In this document: one piece after another, positions 16,319-24,288 of the stretch
How positions within the stretch are numbered: position 1 is the stretch's first letter
How the letters are laid out: each line of letters begins with the position of its first letter
Assembly: GCF_042649045.1 (NCBI RefSeq)
Contig: NZ_JBHSEF010000011.1
Span: 248,001-312,000 of the forward strand
Reading direction: 5' to 3'
Source of the DNA: Chryseomicrobium palamuruense
Lineage (GTDB): Bacteria > Bacillota > Bacilli > Bacillales_A > Planococcaceae
DNA length: 64,000 nucleotides
Translations under genes and position numbers: made by a program
The notes under the pieces: generated by a model
Seen by the model: only the letters and a program-made list of their open reading frames with translations
Told to the model about the DNA's origin: nothing
Databases searched by the model: none

Positions 16319-16332
16319 CGAATATACGTTCG
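16319..16332. promoter_or_regulatory. Candidate LexA (DinR) box between recU and yppE-mrfAB
   Basis: CGAATATACGTTCG differs at one position from the Bacillus SOS box CGAAC-N4-GTTCG. It lies in the 137-base divergent intergenic region, upstream of a TATGAT -10-like element (16362-16367) that would drive yppE-mrfA-mrfB, with no good -35. Confidence 0.5.
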
Positions 16333-16387
16333 CAAAAGTAGTAGGGATCTTCGGAATTTGCTATGATAGGAACAAGGAGTGAGAACA

Positions 16388-16747
16388 GTGCGCTTACAAC
16401 AAATCAATCGAGATTTATTAGATGAATGTCATCAGTGTATCTCGCGCTTTGAATCCATGCGAGAATTAGATGCAGTGGCCGATTTTTATAAAGAAGTACG
16501 GCCTCATACATTAGAATTTGATCAACTGATAGCCGAATGGAAAGAACTTGCGATTGAGTATATAAATGAACATCAACCAAAATATGTGCATTTGTCACAA
16601 ATTGAATCTGCAGAGGAACAGATGAAACAGTTTATCGTTCAGTCGTTTTACAAAGAGACGAGCAAAAAAAGATTTTACCAAAGCATCCATGCAGCAATTT
16701 ATACATTAGAAACCATACAGACGGAACTAAAAGGAGGTCTGTCATGA
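16388..16747 (+). CDS. yppE: YppE family protein (DUF1798)
   Basis: A 119-residue, mostly helical cytosolic protein resembling B. subtilis YppE: the core RPHTLEFDQLIAEWKELA, the diagnostic PKYVHLSQIE and the late KKRFYQSIHAAIYTLE. The GTG at 16388 is preferred because AAGGAG lies eight bases upstream, while the GTG at 16379 overlaps that site. The function is unknown. Its stop overlaps mrfA by four bases (ATGA), so it is co-translated with the mitomycin-repair helicase; a repair-linked role is only inference from this position. Confidence 0.85.
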   Translation: MRLQQINRDLLDECHQCISRFESMRELDAVADFYKEVRPHTLEFDQLIAEWKELAIEYINEHQPKYVHLSQIESAEEQMKQFIVQSFYKETSKKRFYQSIHAAIYTLETIQTELKGGLS

Positions 16748-19002
16748 CATCCGTATCCGCATTACTCGATGAATGGGTCATAGATCCACGTAAGAAACAA
16801 CAAATACAATCCATTCATGTTATTGAACCACGCGAATCACAGACAGTGCCTTTTCCTGAAGATCTAAATGAAACTATTAAAGCTGCCCTGACATCACGAG
16901 GTATCACAGAACTTTATACACATCAAGCAAGTTCCTATCTTCATGCGCGAAATGGGAATTCTATTACAACGATTACACCTACCGCTTCAGGCAAGTCACT
17001 TTGCTATCATCTTCCGGTTCTTCAATCCATCGCAGAAGACCCCAAAAGTCGAGCTATTTACTTGTTTCCCACAAAAGCTCTGGCACAAGATCAAAAGAGT
17101 GATTTGAATCATTTAATTGAAGCCACTGGCATGCCAATTGGTAGCTACACATATGATGGCGACACAGAACCGGGAATCCGCCGAAAAGTCCGGACAAATG
17201 GAAATATCATTTTAACGAATCCAGACATGTTACATTCAGGCATTCTGCCTCATCATACGAAGTGGGTAGCTATGTTTGAAAACTTAAAATACATTATTGT
17301 CGACGAGATGCATACGTATAAAGGGGTATTTGGTACCCACGTGGCTCACGTTTTGCGTCGGTTACGTCGAATCTGTCAGTTCTATGGAAGCAATCCCGTA
17401 TTTATCTGCACGTCAGCAACCATTCGGAACCCTAAGGAACTTGCAGAAAAACTAACCAACACCACACATACCTTGATAGATAATAACGGTGCTCCATCTG
17501 GAACGAAATATTTCCTGTTTTACAATCCACCGGTTATTCATCCCACATACAACGTACGAAGAAGTGCTGTATTAGAAGTTAGAGATCTCGCAGAGGAATT
17601 GTACAAAAAAGGCTTGCAAACCATTATTTTTGGCAAGAGTCGTGTGCGAGTGGAAATGCTCGTGACTTATTTAAAAGCTCTAGTAAGTAAGAAACTAAAT
17701 GATAAAAGTATTCGTGGGTACCGAGGAGGCTATTTGCCTTCGGAACGACGCGAAATTGAGAAAGGGCTCCGGAACGGAGAAATTCGTACAGTGGTTAGCA
17801 CGAATGCACTTGAACTTGGAGTGGATATTGGCCAATTGCAAGTGTGCATTATGACAGGATATCCCGGCAATGTGGCAAGTGCGTGGCAGCAGGCGGGTCG
17901 TGCGGGTCGACGTCAAGGAGAATCATTAGTTATTTATGTAGCCCAGTCTACAGCACTTGATCAATATGTTGTGGATCACCCCGACTATCTGCTCGGACAG
18001 TCACCAGAAGAAGTTCGTATCTTTCCGGAAAACATGCTGATTTTAATGGACCATATGAAGTGTGCAGCCTTTGAATTGCCATTTTCTAAAGACGAGCATT
18101 ATGCAGAATTTTATTCGGAACCACTGCTGGATTTTCTAAAAGAAGAAAATGTGGTTCTTCAAACAGCAAACAAATGGCACTGGATGGCGGAAAGTTTCCC
18201 GGCAAGTAATATTTCTTTGCGTTCAGCTTCTCAAGACAATGTCATCATAGTGGATCAAACCACTCCTACAGAGACACGTGTCATTGGAGAGATGGACTTA
18301 TTTAGTGCAATGACACTTCTTCATGAAGAAGCGATTTATTTACATCAAGGCGCACAGTTTCAAGTAGAAGTATTAGATTGGGATGAAAAGAAAGCGTATG
18401 TCACGGAAGTCGACGTGGATTATTTTACAGATGCCAATATTGCCGTGGAAATGAAAGTAATCTCGAATGACCGTTCAAAACAGAGTGGTCGAGTGGAACT
18501 ACAATTTGGTGACATTATAGTTCTCGCGCATCCGACTTTATTTAAGAAAATTAAATTCGATACACATGACAACATTGGATCAGGTCCCATCAACCTACCA
18601 CCACTTGAATTGCATACGAGTGCAGTATGGGCTACTTTTGAGAAACCACAGCAAGCAAATACCCATCTGTTTGCCGATGCGATGGTCGGGGCAGCGTATG
18701 CACTTCATTCATTTATTCCACTTTTTTTAGATTGCGATCACAAGGATGTTCATGTCGTGCCGCAAATTAAATCTGTTCTGGATGAGAAACCGACCTTCTT
18801 TATTTACGATAGTTACCCGGGAGGTATTGGTCTTGCAGAGCGTATGATGGACCGTTTTGAGGAACTTGTGGAAGAAAGCATTGAACAAATTTCCGTCTGT
18901 CCTTGTTTAGATGGGTGTCCTGCCTGCATCGGAGCACAAGAAGCCAATATTGGACTGAAACAAGAAGTAATAGCGTTACTAAACGAACTGGTGCGTGCAT
19001 AA
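16744..19002 (+). CDS. mrfA: MrfA (YprA) DEXH helicase with DUF1998 domain
   Basis: Superfamily 2 helicase known in B. subtilis as mitomycin repair factor A, which works with the exonuclease MrfB on mitomycin-type DNA adducts independently of UvrABC. In 752 residues I see Walker A PTASGKSLCYHLP near 79-91, DExH as VDEMHTY, motif III TSATIRNP, and motif VI QQAGRAGRRQG. The C-terminal DUF1998 region ends with four cysteines in CPCLDGCPACIG, a Zn-binding element of the family. It overlaps yppE; mrfB begins two bases after its stop. Confidence 0.93.
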   Translation: MTSVSALLDEWVIDPRKKQQIQSIHVIEPRESQTVPFPEDLNETIKAALTSRGITELYTHQASSYLHARNGNSITTITPTASGKSLCYHLPVLQSIAEDPKSRAIYLFPTKALAQDQKSDLNHLIEATGMPIGSYTYDGDTEPGIRRKVRTNGNIILTNPDMLHSGILPHHTKWVAMFENLKYIIVDEMHTYKGVFGTHVAHVLRRLRRICQFYGSNPVFICTSATIRNPKELAEKLTNTTHTLIDNNGAPSGTKYFLFYNPPVIHPTYNVRRSAVLEVRDLAEELYKKGLQTIIFGKSRVRVEMLVTYLKALVSKKLNDKSIRGYRGGYLPSERREIEKGLRNGEIRTVVSTNALELGVDIGQLQVCIMTGYPGNVASAWQQAGRAGRRQGESLVIYVAQSTALDQYVVDHPDYLLGQSPEEVRIFPENMLILMDHMKCAAFELPFSKDEHYAEFYSEPLLDFLKEENVVLQTANKWHWMAESFPASNISLRSASQDNVIIVDQTTPTETRVIGEMDLFSAMTLLHEEAIYLHQGAQFQVEVLDWDEKKAYVTEVDVDYFTDANIAVEMKVISNDRSKQSGRVELQFGDIIVLAHPTLFKKIKFDTHDNIGSGPINLPPLELHTSAVWATFEKPQQANTHLFADAMVGAAYALHSFIPLFLDCDHKDVHVVPQIKSVLDEKPTFFIYDSYPGGIGLAERMMDRFEELVEESIEQISVCPCLDGCPACIGAQEANIGLKQEVIALLNELVRA

Positions 19003-19003
19003 C

Positions 19004-20275
19004 ATGTCCTACGAAAAAAAATTACTTGCGATGAAAGGGTTATTAAAAGAATCGAGATCACCTGCACCTGTTGCTAAAGAAGAGACTACTCTTTACCGCT
19101 CAGAACCGATTGAGTCCTGGAAAGAAGCGGGAATCGAGTATTGTACGAATGAATATGGTGCTTATTATGTGAAACGTGATTTCTTTTCCTTCGAGCATGT
19201 CCATGGGAATAAACCACTTGGGGATATCTTGCCGCTTGTGCGGTATGCGCAGCGACTGTTTGAAGGACACCCACTCACACCTATAGAAGAAAGCACCATC
19301 TACTTTTACGACACGGAAACGACAGGTTTAAAGGGCGCTGGAGTTCAAATCTTTTTGAATGGATTTATAGAACGTGGAGATTTTGGTTATGCGGTTACAC
19401 AATATCTCCTTGCCTCGCCTGGTGAAGAAGCCGCACTCCTGCATGCCTTGCCTATTCAATCAGGAGATACATTAATCACTTATAATGGGAAAAGTTTTGA
19501 CCTACCACAACTCGAAGTACGTTGGACGATGAATAGAAAATCCTTGCCTCCATTTCCTACTGTTCACCAGATCGATCTACTTCATGGTAGCAAACGCTTA
19601 TGGAAAGGTCAGCAAGACCGGTATAAACTGCAGGATATGGAAAAGTTGCGACTCGGTTTTGAACGAGAAGACGATCTCCCAGGTCATCTCGCACCAATTG
19701 TCTACTTTGATGCGCTGAAGACGAAGAATGCAAATAACTTGCTCCGTGTGTTTGAACATAATTTGTGGGATTTAGTATCTCTTGTTGCTTTGTACCGTCA
19801 GACCCTCGAACATCTCACAGGTGAAACGAGTGGAAATTCTGCCGCAGTCGAATTGAATCTAGCCAAATGGCTGAAAGATTTAAAATTTATGCCTCATAGT
19901 GAACAGTTGTATAAAACAATTATGGAAACGTATGAGCAACAAGATATTCCCCATGCTTATTATTTTTTAGGGTTATTTTATAAAAGAAATGGAAAAGCTG
20001 AAGATGCAGTGGAACTTTTACAGACTGCTGCTACACTTTTAACAGGGAAAGAACAGTTGGAAGCATATCTTCATGCTGCAAAGATTAATGAACACCAACT
20101 GAAACGCTTTGATGAAGCACTTAAACAGATTGATCACGCGAAACGTATTCTTCTTTCAATAACTGGTGAAATGAAACGTGAAAAGCTTGCCTCCTATTTA
20201 CAAGATATCAAAAAGAGAGAAGAACGGGTGAATCGTAAAAACATTTCCCGGGAAAGCGCAGGTTTCGACAAATAG
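19004..20275 (+). CDS. mrfB: MrfB (YprB) RNase H-like exonuclease with TPR tail
   Basis: Partner exonuclease of MrfA. The ATG at 19004 gives MSYEKKLLAMKG and 423 residues; the GTG at 18995 lies inside mrfA. Residues about 95-275 are a DEDD-type nuclease: DTETTGLKGAG (first acidic pair), ITYNGKSFDLPQLE (second) and HNLWDLVSLVALY (last Asp). Residues about 285-410 look like tetratricopeptide repeats (YYFLGLFYKRNGKAEDAVEL). Same order as in B. subtilis, directly upstream of gpsB but with its own 3' gap, in which a likely gpsB promoter sits. Confidence 0.9.
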   Translation: MSYEKKLLAMKGLLKESRSPAPVAKEETTLYRSEPIESWKEAGIEYCTNEYGAYYVKRDFFSFEHVHGNKPLGDILPLVRYAQRLFEGHPLTPIEESTIYFYDTETTGLKGAGVQIFLNGFIERGDFGYAVTQYLLASPGEEAALLHALPIQSGDTLITYNGKSFDLPQLEVRWTMNRKSLPPFPTVHQIDLLHGSKRLWKGQQDRYKLQDMEKLRLGFEREDDLPGHLAPIVYFDALKTKNANNLLRVFEHNLWDLVSLVALYRQTLEHLTGETSGNSAAVELNLAKWLKDLKFMPHSEQLYKTIMETYEQQDIPHAYYFLGLFYKRNGKAEDAVELLQTAATLLTGKEQLEAYLHAAKINEHQLKRFDEALKQIDHAKRILLSITGEMKREKLASYLQDIKKREERVNRKNISRESAGFDK

Positions 20276-20279
20276 ATAG

Positions 20280-20305
20280 TTGCACATCTTTGCCTATGCT
20301 ATAAT
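20280..20305 (+). promoter_or_regulatory. Possible gpsB promoter
   Basis: A consensus TATAAT (20300-20305) follows TTGCAC (20280-20285), but the 14-base spacer is short; the -10 is convincing, the -35 less so. Confidence 0.4.
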
Positions 20306-20340
20306 AAAGCCAACTATGTATGCATGGAAGGAAGATGGAT

Positions 20341-20628
20341 ATGGCGATACAATTAACCCCTAAGGATATTTTAGAAAAAGATTTTAAAACAACAATGCGT
20401 GGATACAGTCAAGAAGAGGTAGACGCATTTTTAGATGAAATCATTAAAGATTACGAAGCGTTTGAAAAACGCATTCAAGAACTTGAAAATGAAAAGCGTG
20501 AGATACGAACACAACTTGAACAAGCACCTAAAACAGCGGCTGCGCCTCAAACATCTACAAACTTTGATATTCTGAAGCGACTATCGAATCTAGAAAAACA
20601 TGTTTTCGGTTCAAAGCTTTACGAATAA
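20341..20628 (+). CDS. gpsB: Cell division adaptor GpsB
   Basis: DivIVA-like adaptor that docks penicillin-binding proteins such as PBP1 (PonA) to the division site and helps shift wall synthesis between septum and side wall. The ATG at 20341 is chosen because GGAAGG is nine bases upstream; upstream in-frame ATGs at 20320 and 20335 are poorly spaced. The 95-residue protein has the N-terminal DivIVA fold LTPKDILEKDFK and GYSQEEVDAFLDEI, a coiled coil (about 35-60), an Ala/Pro/Thr linker and the trimerising end LKRLSNLEKHVFG. rnpB follows, as in Bacillus. Its partner gene ponA is 5 kb upstream. Confidence 0.96.
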   Translation: MAIQLTPKDILEKDFKTTMRGYSQEEVDAFLDEIIKDYEAFEKRIQELENEKREIRTQLEQAPKTAAAPQTSTNFDILKRLSNLEKHVFGSKLYE

Positions 20629-20631
20629 CAA

Positions 20632-20660
20632 TTGTTTTTCAATCCAAAATAACGTATACT
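20632..20660 (+). promoter_or_regulatory. rnpB promoter
   Basis: TTGTTT (20632-20637), 17-base spacer and TATACT (20655-20660), starting just after the gpsB stop. A start near 20666 coincides with the P1 stem of RNase P RNA. Confidence 0.7.
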
Positions 20661-20665
20661 GAATG

Positions 20666-21064
20666 ATGGCCTTCTATTCAGGCAATCGCTGCACTTCTAG
20701 GAGTGTAGAGGAAAGTCCATGCTCACACAGTTCTGAGATGACTGTAGTGTTCGTGCCTCGTGAAGTCATAAACGAGGGCAGCGCCAGCTGACGGCAGAGA
20801 AACTACCTAAGTCTTTGGATAAGGTACAGTACTCTTGAAAGTGCCACAGTGACGAAGTCTTACTGGAAACGGTAAGAGTGGAACGCGGTAAACCCCACGA
20901 GTGAGAAACCCAAATTATGGTAGGGGCATTTCCACAAAGGAATACAACGGAGTGGAAGACGGAAGTCCGTAGATAGATGATTGCCGCCCGTTCTGTACGA
21001 GGGGATTCCCCGTTTGAGTACAGGGGAGACAAAACATGGCTTATCGAATAGAAGGTTATTGATG
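20666..21064 (+). ncRNA. rnpB: RNase P RNA (B-type)
   Basis: Catalytic RNA that removes 5' leaders from pre-tRNAs. Diagnostic segments are present in order: AATCGCTGC and GAGGAAAGTCCATGCTC in the 5' part, GAAGTCATAAACGAGGGCAG, GAAAGTGCCACAGTGACGAA, TGGAACGCGGTAAACCCC, CGAGTGAGAAACCCAAAT, AGATAGATGATTGCCGCC and ACAAAACATGGCTTA near the 3' end. These match the Bacillus B-type molecule. The ends pair as P1: CCTTCTATTC (20670-20679) with GAATAGAAGG. The exact ends are estimated from P1 and the promoter. The gene lies between gpsB and ypsC as in Bacillus. Confidence 0.96.
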
Positions 21065-21075
21065 AACAAGTACAG

Positions 21076-21098
21076 CTCTCCATTTCGGAGAGTTTTTT
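21076..21098 (+). terminator. rnpB terminator
   Basis: CTCTCC pairs with GGAGAG around ATTTC, followed by six T. Confidence 0.85.
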
Positions 21099-21139
21099 CT
21101 CTTTATAAATAATAATTTTCGACAGAGGAGGCTGGATAC

Positions 21140-22264
21140 ATGAAATTGAAATTAGTAGCAACCGCTGCAATGGGCCTAGAAGGAATTGTTGCAGACGAAC
21201 TGAAAGAGCTGGGTTTTGAGACGACAACAGAGAACGGAAAAGTCTTTTTCGAAGGGGACGAAGAAGCCATCGCAAAAGCAAATATTTGGTTGCGTGTTGC
21301 CGATCGTGTCAAAATCGTCGTCGGAGAATTTCAAGCGAAGACGTTTGATCAGCTTTTTGAGCAGACTAAAGCTTTATCGTGGGAAAAGTATTTACCTGTG
21401 GACGCAAACTTTCCAGTGAGTGGGAAAAGTGTGAAATCGACACTTTACAGTGTGCCAGATTGCCAAAGTATCGTGAAGAAGGCTATTGTGGAAAGACTCA
21501 AGTCGGCATATAAGCGAATGAGCTTCTTGGATGAGTCAGGGGCGCGTTATAAGATTGAAGTCAGCATTTTAAAAGACAAAGTGATGCTTACAATGGACAC
21601 CAGTGGAGCAGGCCTGCATAAAAGGGGATACCGCACAACTCAAGGGGATGCCCCTCTAAAAGAAACACTCGCAGCAGCACTTGTGAAAATTTCTAAGTGG
21701 AGTCCGCATCGTCCTTTCGTTGACCCGTTCTGTGGTTCAGGTACATTATGTATCGAAGCGGCGATGATTGGTCAAAATATCGCTCCAGGCTATAACCGAG
21801 AGTTTGACGCAGAGCACTGGTCTTGGATTAAACCAGCTGTGTGGGAAAAAGTTCGTGAGCAAGCAGACTTACAAGCGGACTACGACCAAGAATTAACCAT
21901 TCTAGGAACGGATATCGACCACCGGATGATAGAAATTGCAAAGTCAAATGCTCTGGAAGCAGGATTCGGGGACATCATTGAATTCAAACAGATGCAGGCT
22001 ACTGACTTTACAACGCGTCTTGAAAATGGAGTGATTGTGTCAAACCCTCCGTATGGCGAACGAATTGGTGAAGTAGAAGTGATTGAAAAGACTTTGCAAA
22101 CGTTTGGAGACGTCATGCAGAGCTATCCATCATGGTCTGTCTACTTACTTTCATCAATGGAAAATTTAGAGACGATCTACGGCAAGACAGCAACGAAAAA
22201 ACGAAAATTATTTAATGGGTTCATTCGCACAGACTATTATCAGTTCTGGGGTAAGAGAGTTTAG
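21140..22264 (+). CDS. ypsC: THUMP-domain class I rRNA methyltransferase (YpsC/RlmL-type)
   Basis: Predicted 23S rRNA guanine-N2 methyltransferase. In 374 residues there is an N-terminal ferredoxin-like plus THUMP RNA-binding region (about 1-155), then a Rossmann-fold UPF0020 methyltransferase domain: PFVDPFCGSGTLCIEAAMI binds S-adenosylmethionine and IVSNPPYGERIG is the catalytic NPPY motif. It is half the size of E. coli RlmKL and lacks the second methyltransferase. GAGGAGG is well placed before the ATG. It follows rnpB as in B. subtilis; the exact target base is not shown by sequence. Confidence 0.92.
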   Translation: MKLKLVATAAMGLEGIVADELKELGFETTTENGKVFFEGDEEAIAKANIWLRVADRVKIVVGEFQAKTFDQLFEQTKALSWEKYLPVDANFPVSGKSVKSTLYSVPDCQSIVKKAIVERLKSAYKRMSFLDESGARYKIEVSILKDKVMLTMDTSGAGLHKRGYRTTQGDAPLKETLAAALVKISKWSPHRPFVDPFCGSGTLCIEAAMIGQNIAPGYNREFDAEHWSWIKPAVWEKVREQADLQADYDQELTILGTDIDHRMIEIAKSNALEAGFGDIIEFKQMQATDFTTRLENGVIVSNPPYGERIGEVEVIEKTLQTFGDVMQSYPSWSVYLLSSMENLETIYGKTATKKRKLFNGFIRTDYYQFWGKRV

Positions 22265-22282
22265 CGGTAACCACGTTTAGAA

Positions 22283-24187
22283 ATGAGTGACAGCATGCGT
22301 AAGAATATTCCTTTTGAATTATCAAAAGATCAGTCGTTTTATCAGTCGTTATCTACATGGCTTGGGGACATCTTCTACGATGTCTTACCTGAAAATGGCT
22401 ATGAGATTCGTGACGAACAAGTCTATATGGCGTTTCAAATTGAGAAAGCATTGCAAAGTAAATCTGTGTTATTTGCAGAGGCTGGCGTTGGAACAGGGAA
22501 AACGATGGCTTATTTACTTCCTTCCGTTGCCTATGCGCGATATACCGGAAAGCCTGTTATCATCGCCTGTTCTGATGAAGCATTAATTGAACAATTGATA
22601 AAACCAGAGGGCGACATTAGCCGCTTATCCGAGCTTCTGGGTTTGTCGATAGATGTTCGGTTAGCTAAATCACGCGAAGAATATTTATGTCTTCAGCGTT
22701 TAGATGAACAACGACGTGGTTTTGATGTTCCTGATTTTGTTGATGAAATCGACGACCGGCTTCCTGAGTTTGTCTTTGAGGGGAGTTCTTTGCAATCCGT
22801 CCACCCGTACGGTGACCGTAAGGAATTTAACTTTTTAACAGATGATGAATGGAAACTTGTTAATTACCATCCCGTTCAGCAATGTTCGATTTGTGAAGTC
22901 AAAAACCAGTGTGGTCAAACTATCTCGCGTCAATTTTACCGCCAGGCAACTGACCTCGTCATCTGTTCTCATGAATTTTTAATGGAACATTTATGGACAG
23001 CTGAATCACGGAAGAGACAAGAACAACTTCCGCTCTTACCTGAGGCATCCGCAATTGTGCTCGATGAAGGGCACTTGGTGGAATTTGCAGCGCAAGAGGC
23101 ATTCACATTAAAAGTGCAAAGTGAATCACTGATTGCGCTATTAGATAAAGCTCGTGTCGAAGGACTTCGTCCAAAAACTCTACACTATCTTGATGTTTTA
23201 GAAGAAGCTCATCTGTCCTTTTTTGAGCGTCTACGTGAATCAATTGACAATCCACTGGAAGAAAAAATGACGATTGTTAGAAATCCATCACTTAATGGAG
23301 CAGCTGCCCTATTGATTGAAACAGCGGATCAACTTCTTGAGGAATTTGTCTTTGAAAGTGAAATGTACTCGATTGATTCCTATGATATGAAACTTATGGA
23401 GGAATACTTGGAAGAGTATGTGGCTGCGTTCAGATTGTTCACAGAAGACAATGAAGCTATCGACTGGGTGGAAGAAGTGGATGGTATAGAAACACTTGCC
23501 ATCATGCCAGAGCTCGTCGATGAGCAACTTGCGGAACGATTATTTACAGGTAAGCTACCTATCATTTTTTCATCTGCGACTCTAAGTGTAGACGGAACAT
23601 TTGACTATCTTGCGGGCAACCTAGGCGTTGCTGAGTACCAGTCGTTACAAGTCGCCTCTCCATTTGAGTATGAAAAAGTCATGAAAATCAATGTTCATTC
23701 TCCATTTGATAAAAATGACGCCGTCATGGAACTCTTGCAGCAAAAAATACCGACACTCTTACTGTTTTCAACAAAAGAATCGTTTGAACAATTTAAGTTC
23801 ATGTATGAAACAGAAGAGATTTTATTTGAAGGGTCTCAAGAAATGAGTTCGCTTATCGAGCAGTATAAGTCTCGTCCGTCCGTTCTTGCTTCGTATTCCC
23901 TCTGGGAAGGTTTAGATCTACCACTCGATTTGCTTACACGTGTCGTTCTTTATGATTTGCCGTTTCCACCGAACGACCCAATCTTTCGGGCAAAACGTGC
24001 CGCTTCTTTCCATCCATTTGAGGAAGTGGATCTACCATTTATGAAGATGCGTATGAAACAAGGGGTGGGCCGTCTGATTCGGACAGAAGAAGACTTTGGT
24101 ACAATTGAAGTGCTCATCACGGAACATGAGAAACAATTTATGACTTTAATTGAGCCGGAACTACCTGTCAAACCCATGTATAAATAG
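22283..24187 (+). CDS. ypvA: YpvA, DinG-family ATP-dependent helicase without exonuclease
   Basis: A 634-residue XPD-like superfamily 2 helicase. Walker A is AEAGVGTGKTMAYLLP near 66-81, the DEAH equivalent is VLDEGH, and motif VI is KQGVGRLIRTEED. Between motifs Ia and II, CSICEVKNQCG plus a Cys in LVICSHEFL could supply the cysteines of an Fe-S cluster, a contrast to DinG at 6975. A weak Shine-Dalgarno precedes the ATG, so the start could be a few residues inside. It follows ypsC, matching the B. subtilis neighbourhood; the biological role is not established. Confidence 0.9.
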   Translation: MSDSMRKNIPFELSKDQSFYQSLSTWLGDIFYDVLPENGYEIRDEQVYMAFQIEKALQSKSVLFAEAGVGTGKTMAYLLPSVAYARYTGKPVIIACSDEALIEQLIKPEGDISRLSELLGLSIDVRLAKSREEYLCLQRLDEQRRGFDVPDFVDEIDDRLPEFVFEGSSLQSVHPYGDRKEFNFLTDDEWKLVNYHPVQQCSICEVKNQCGQTISRQFYRQATDLVICSHEFLMEHLWTAESRKRQEQLPLLPEASAIVLDEGHLVEFAAQEAFTLKVQSESLIALLDKARVEGLRPKTLHYLDVLEEAHLSFFERLRESIDNPLEEKMTIVRNPSLNGAAALLIETADQLLEEFVFESEMYSIDSYDMKLMEEYLEEYVAAFRLFTEDNEAIDWVEEVDGIETLAIMPELVDEQLAERLFTGKLPIIFSSATLSVDGTFDYLAGNLGVAEYQSLQVASPFEYEKVMKINVHSPFDKNDAVMELLQQKIPTLLLFSTKESFEQFKFMYETEEILFEGSQEMSSLIEQYKSRPSVLASYSLWEGLDLPLDLLTRVVLYDLPFPPNDPIFRAKRAASFHPFEEVDLPFMKMRMKQGVGRLIRTEEDFGTIEVLITEHEKQFMTLIEPELPVKPMYK

Positions 24188-24190
24188 TGG

Positions 24191-24217
24191 AGCATCTCCT
24201 TTTGGAGATGCTTTTTT
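24191..24217 (+). terminator. Terminator after ypvA
   Basis: Perfect nine-base stem AGCATCTCC / GGAGATGCT with a TTTT loop and a run of six T. Confidence 0.92.
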
Positions 24218-24288
24218 CATAGCAAGAGAAACATTTCACCGAAAGATTTGGTACACTAAAGTCATGAAAATCAAAGGAGTCTAGAAAG

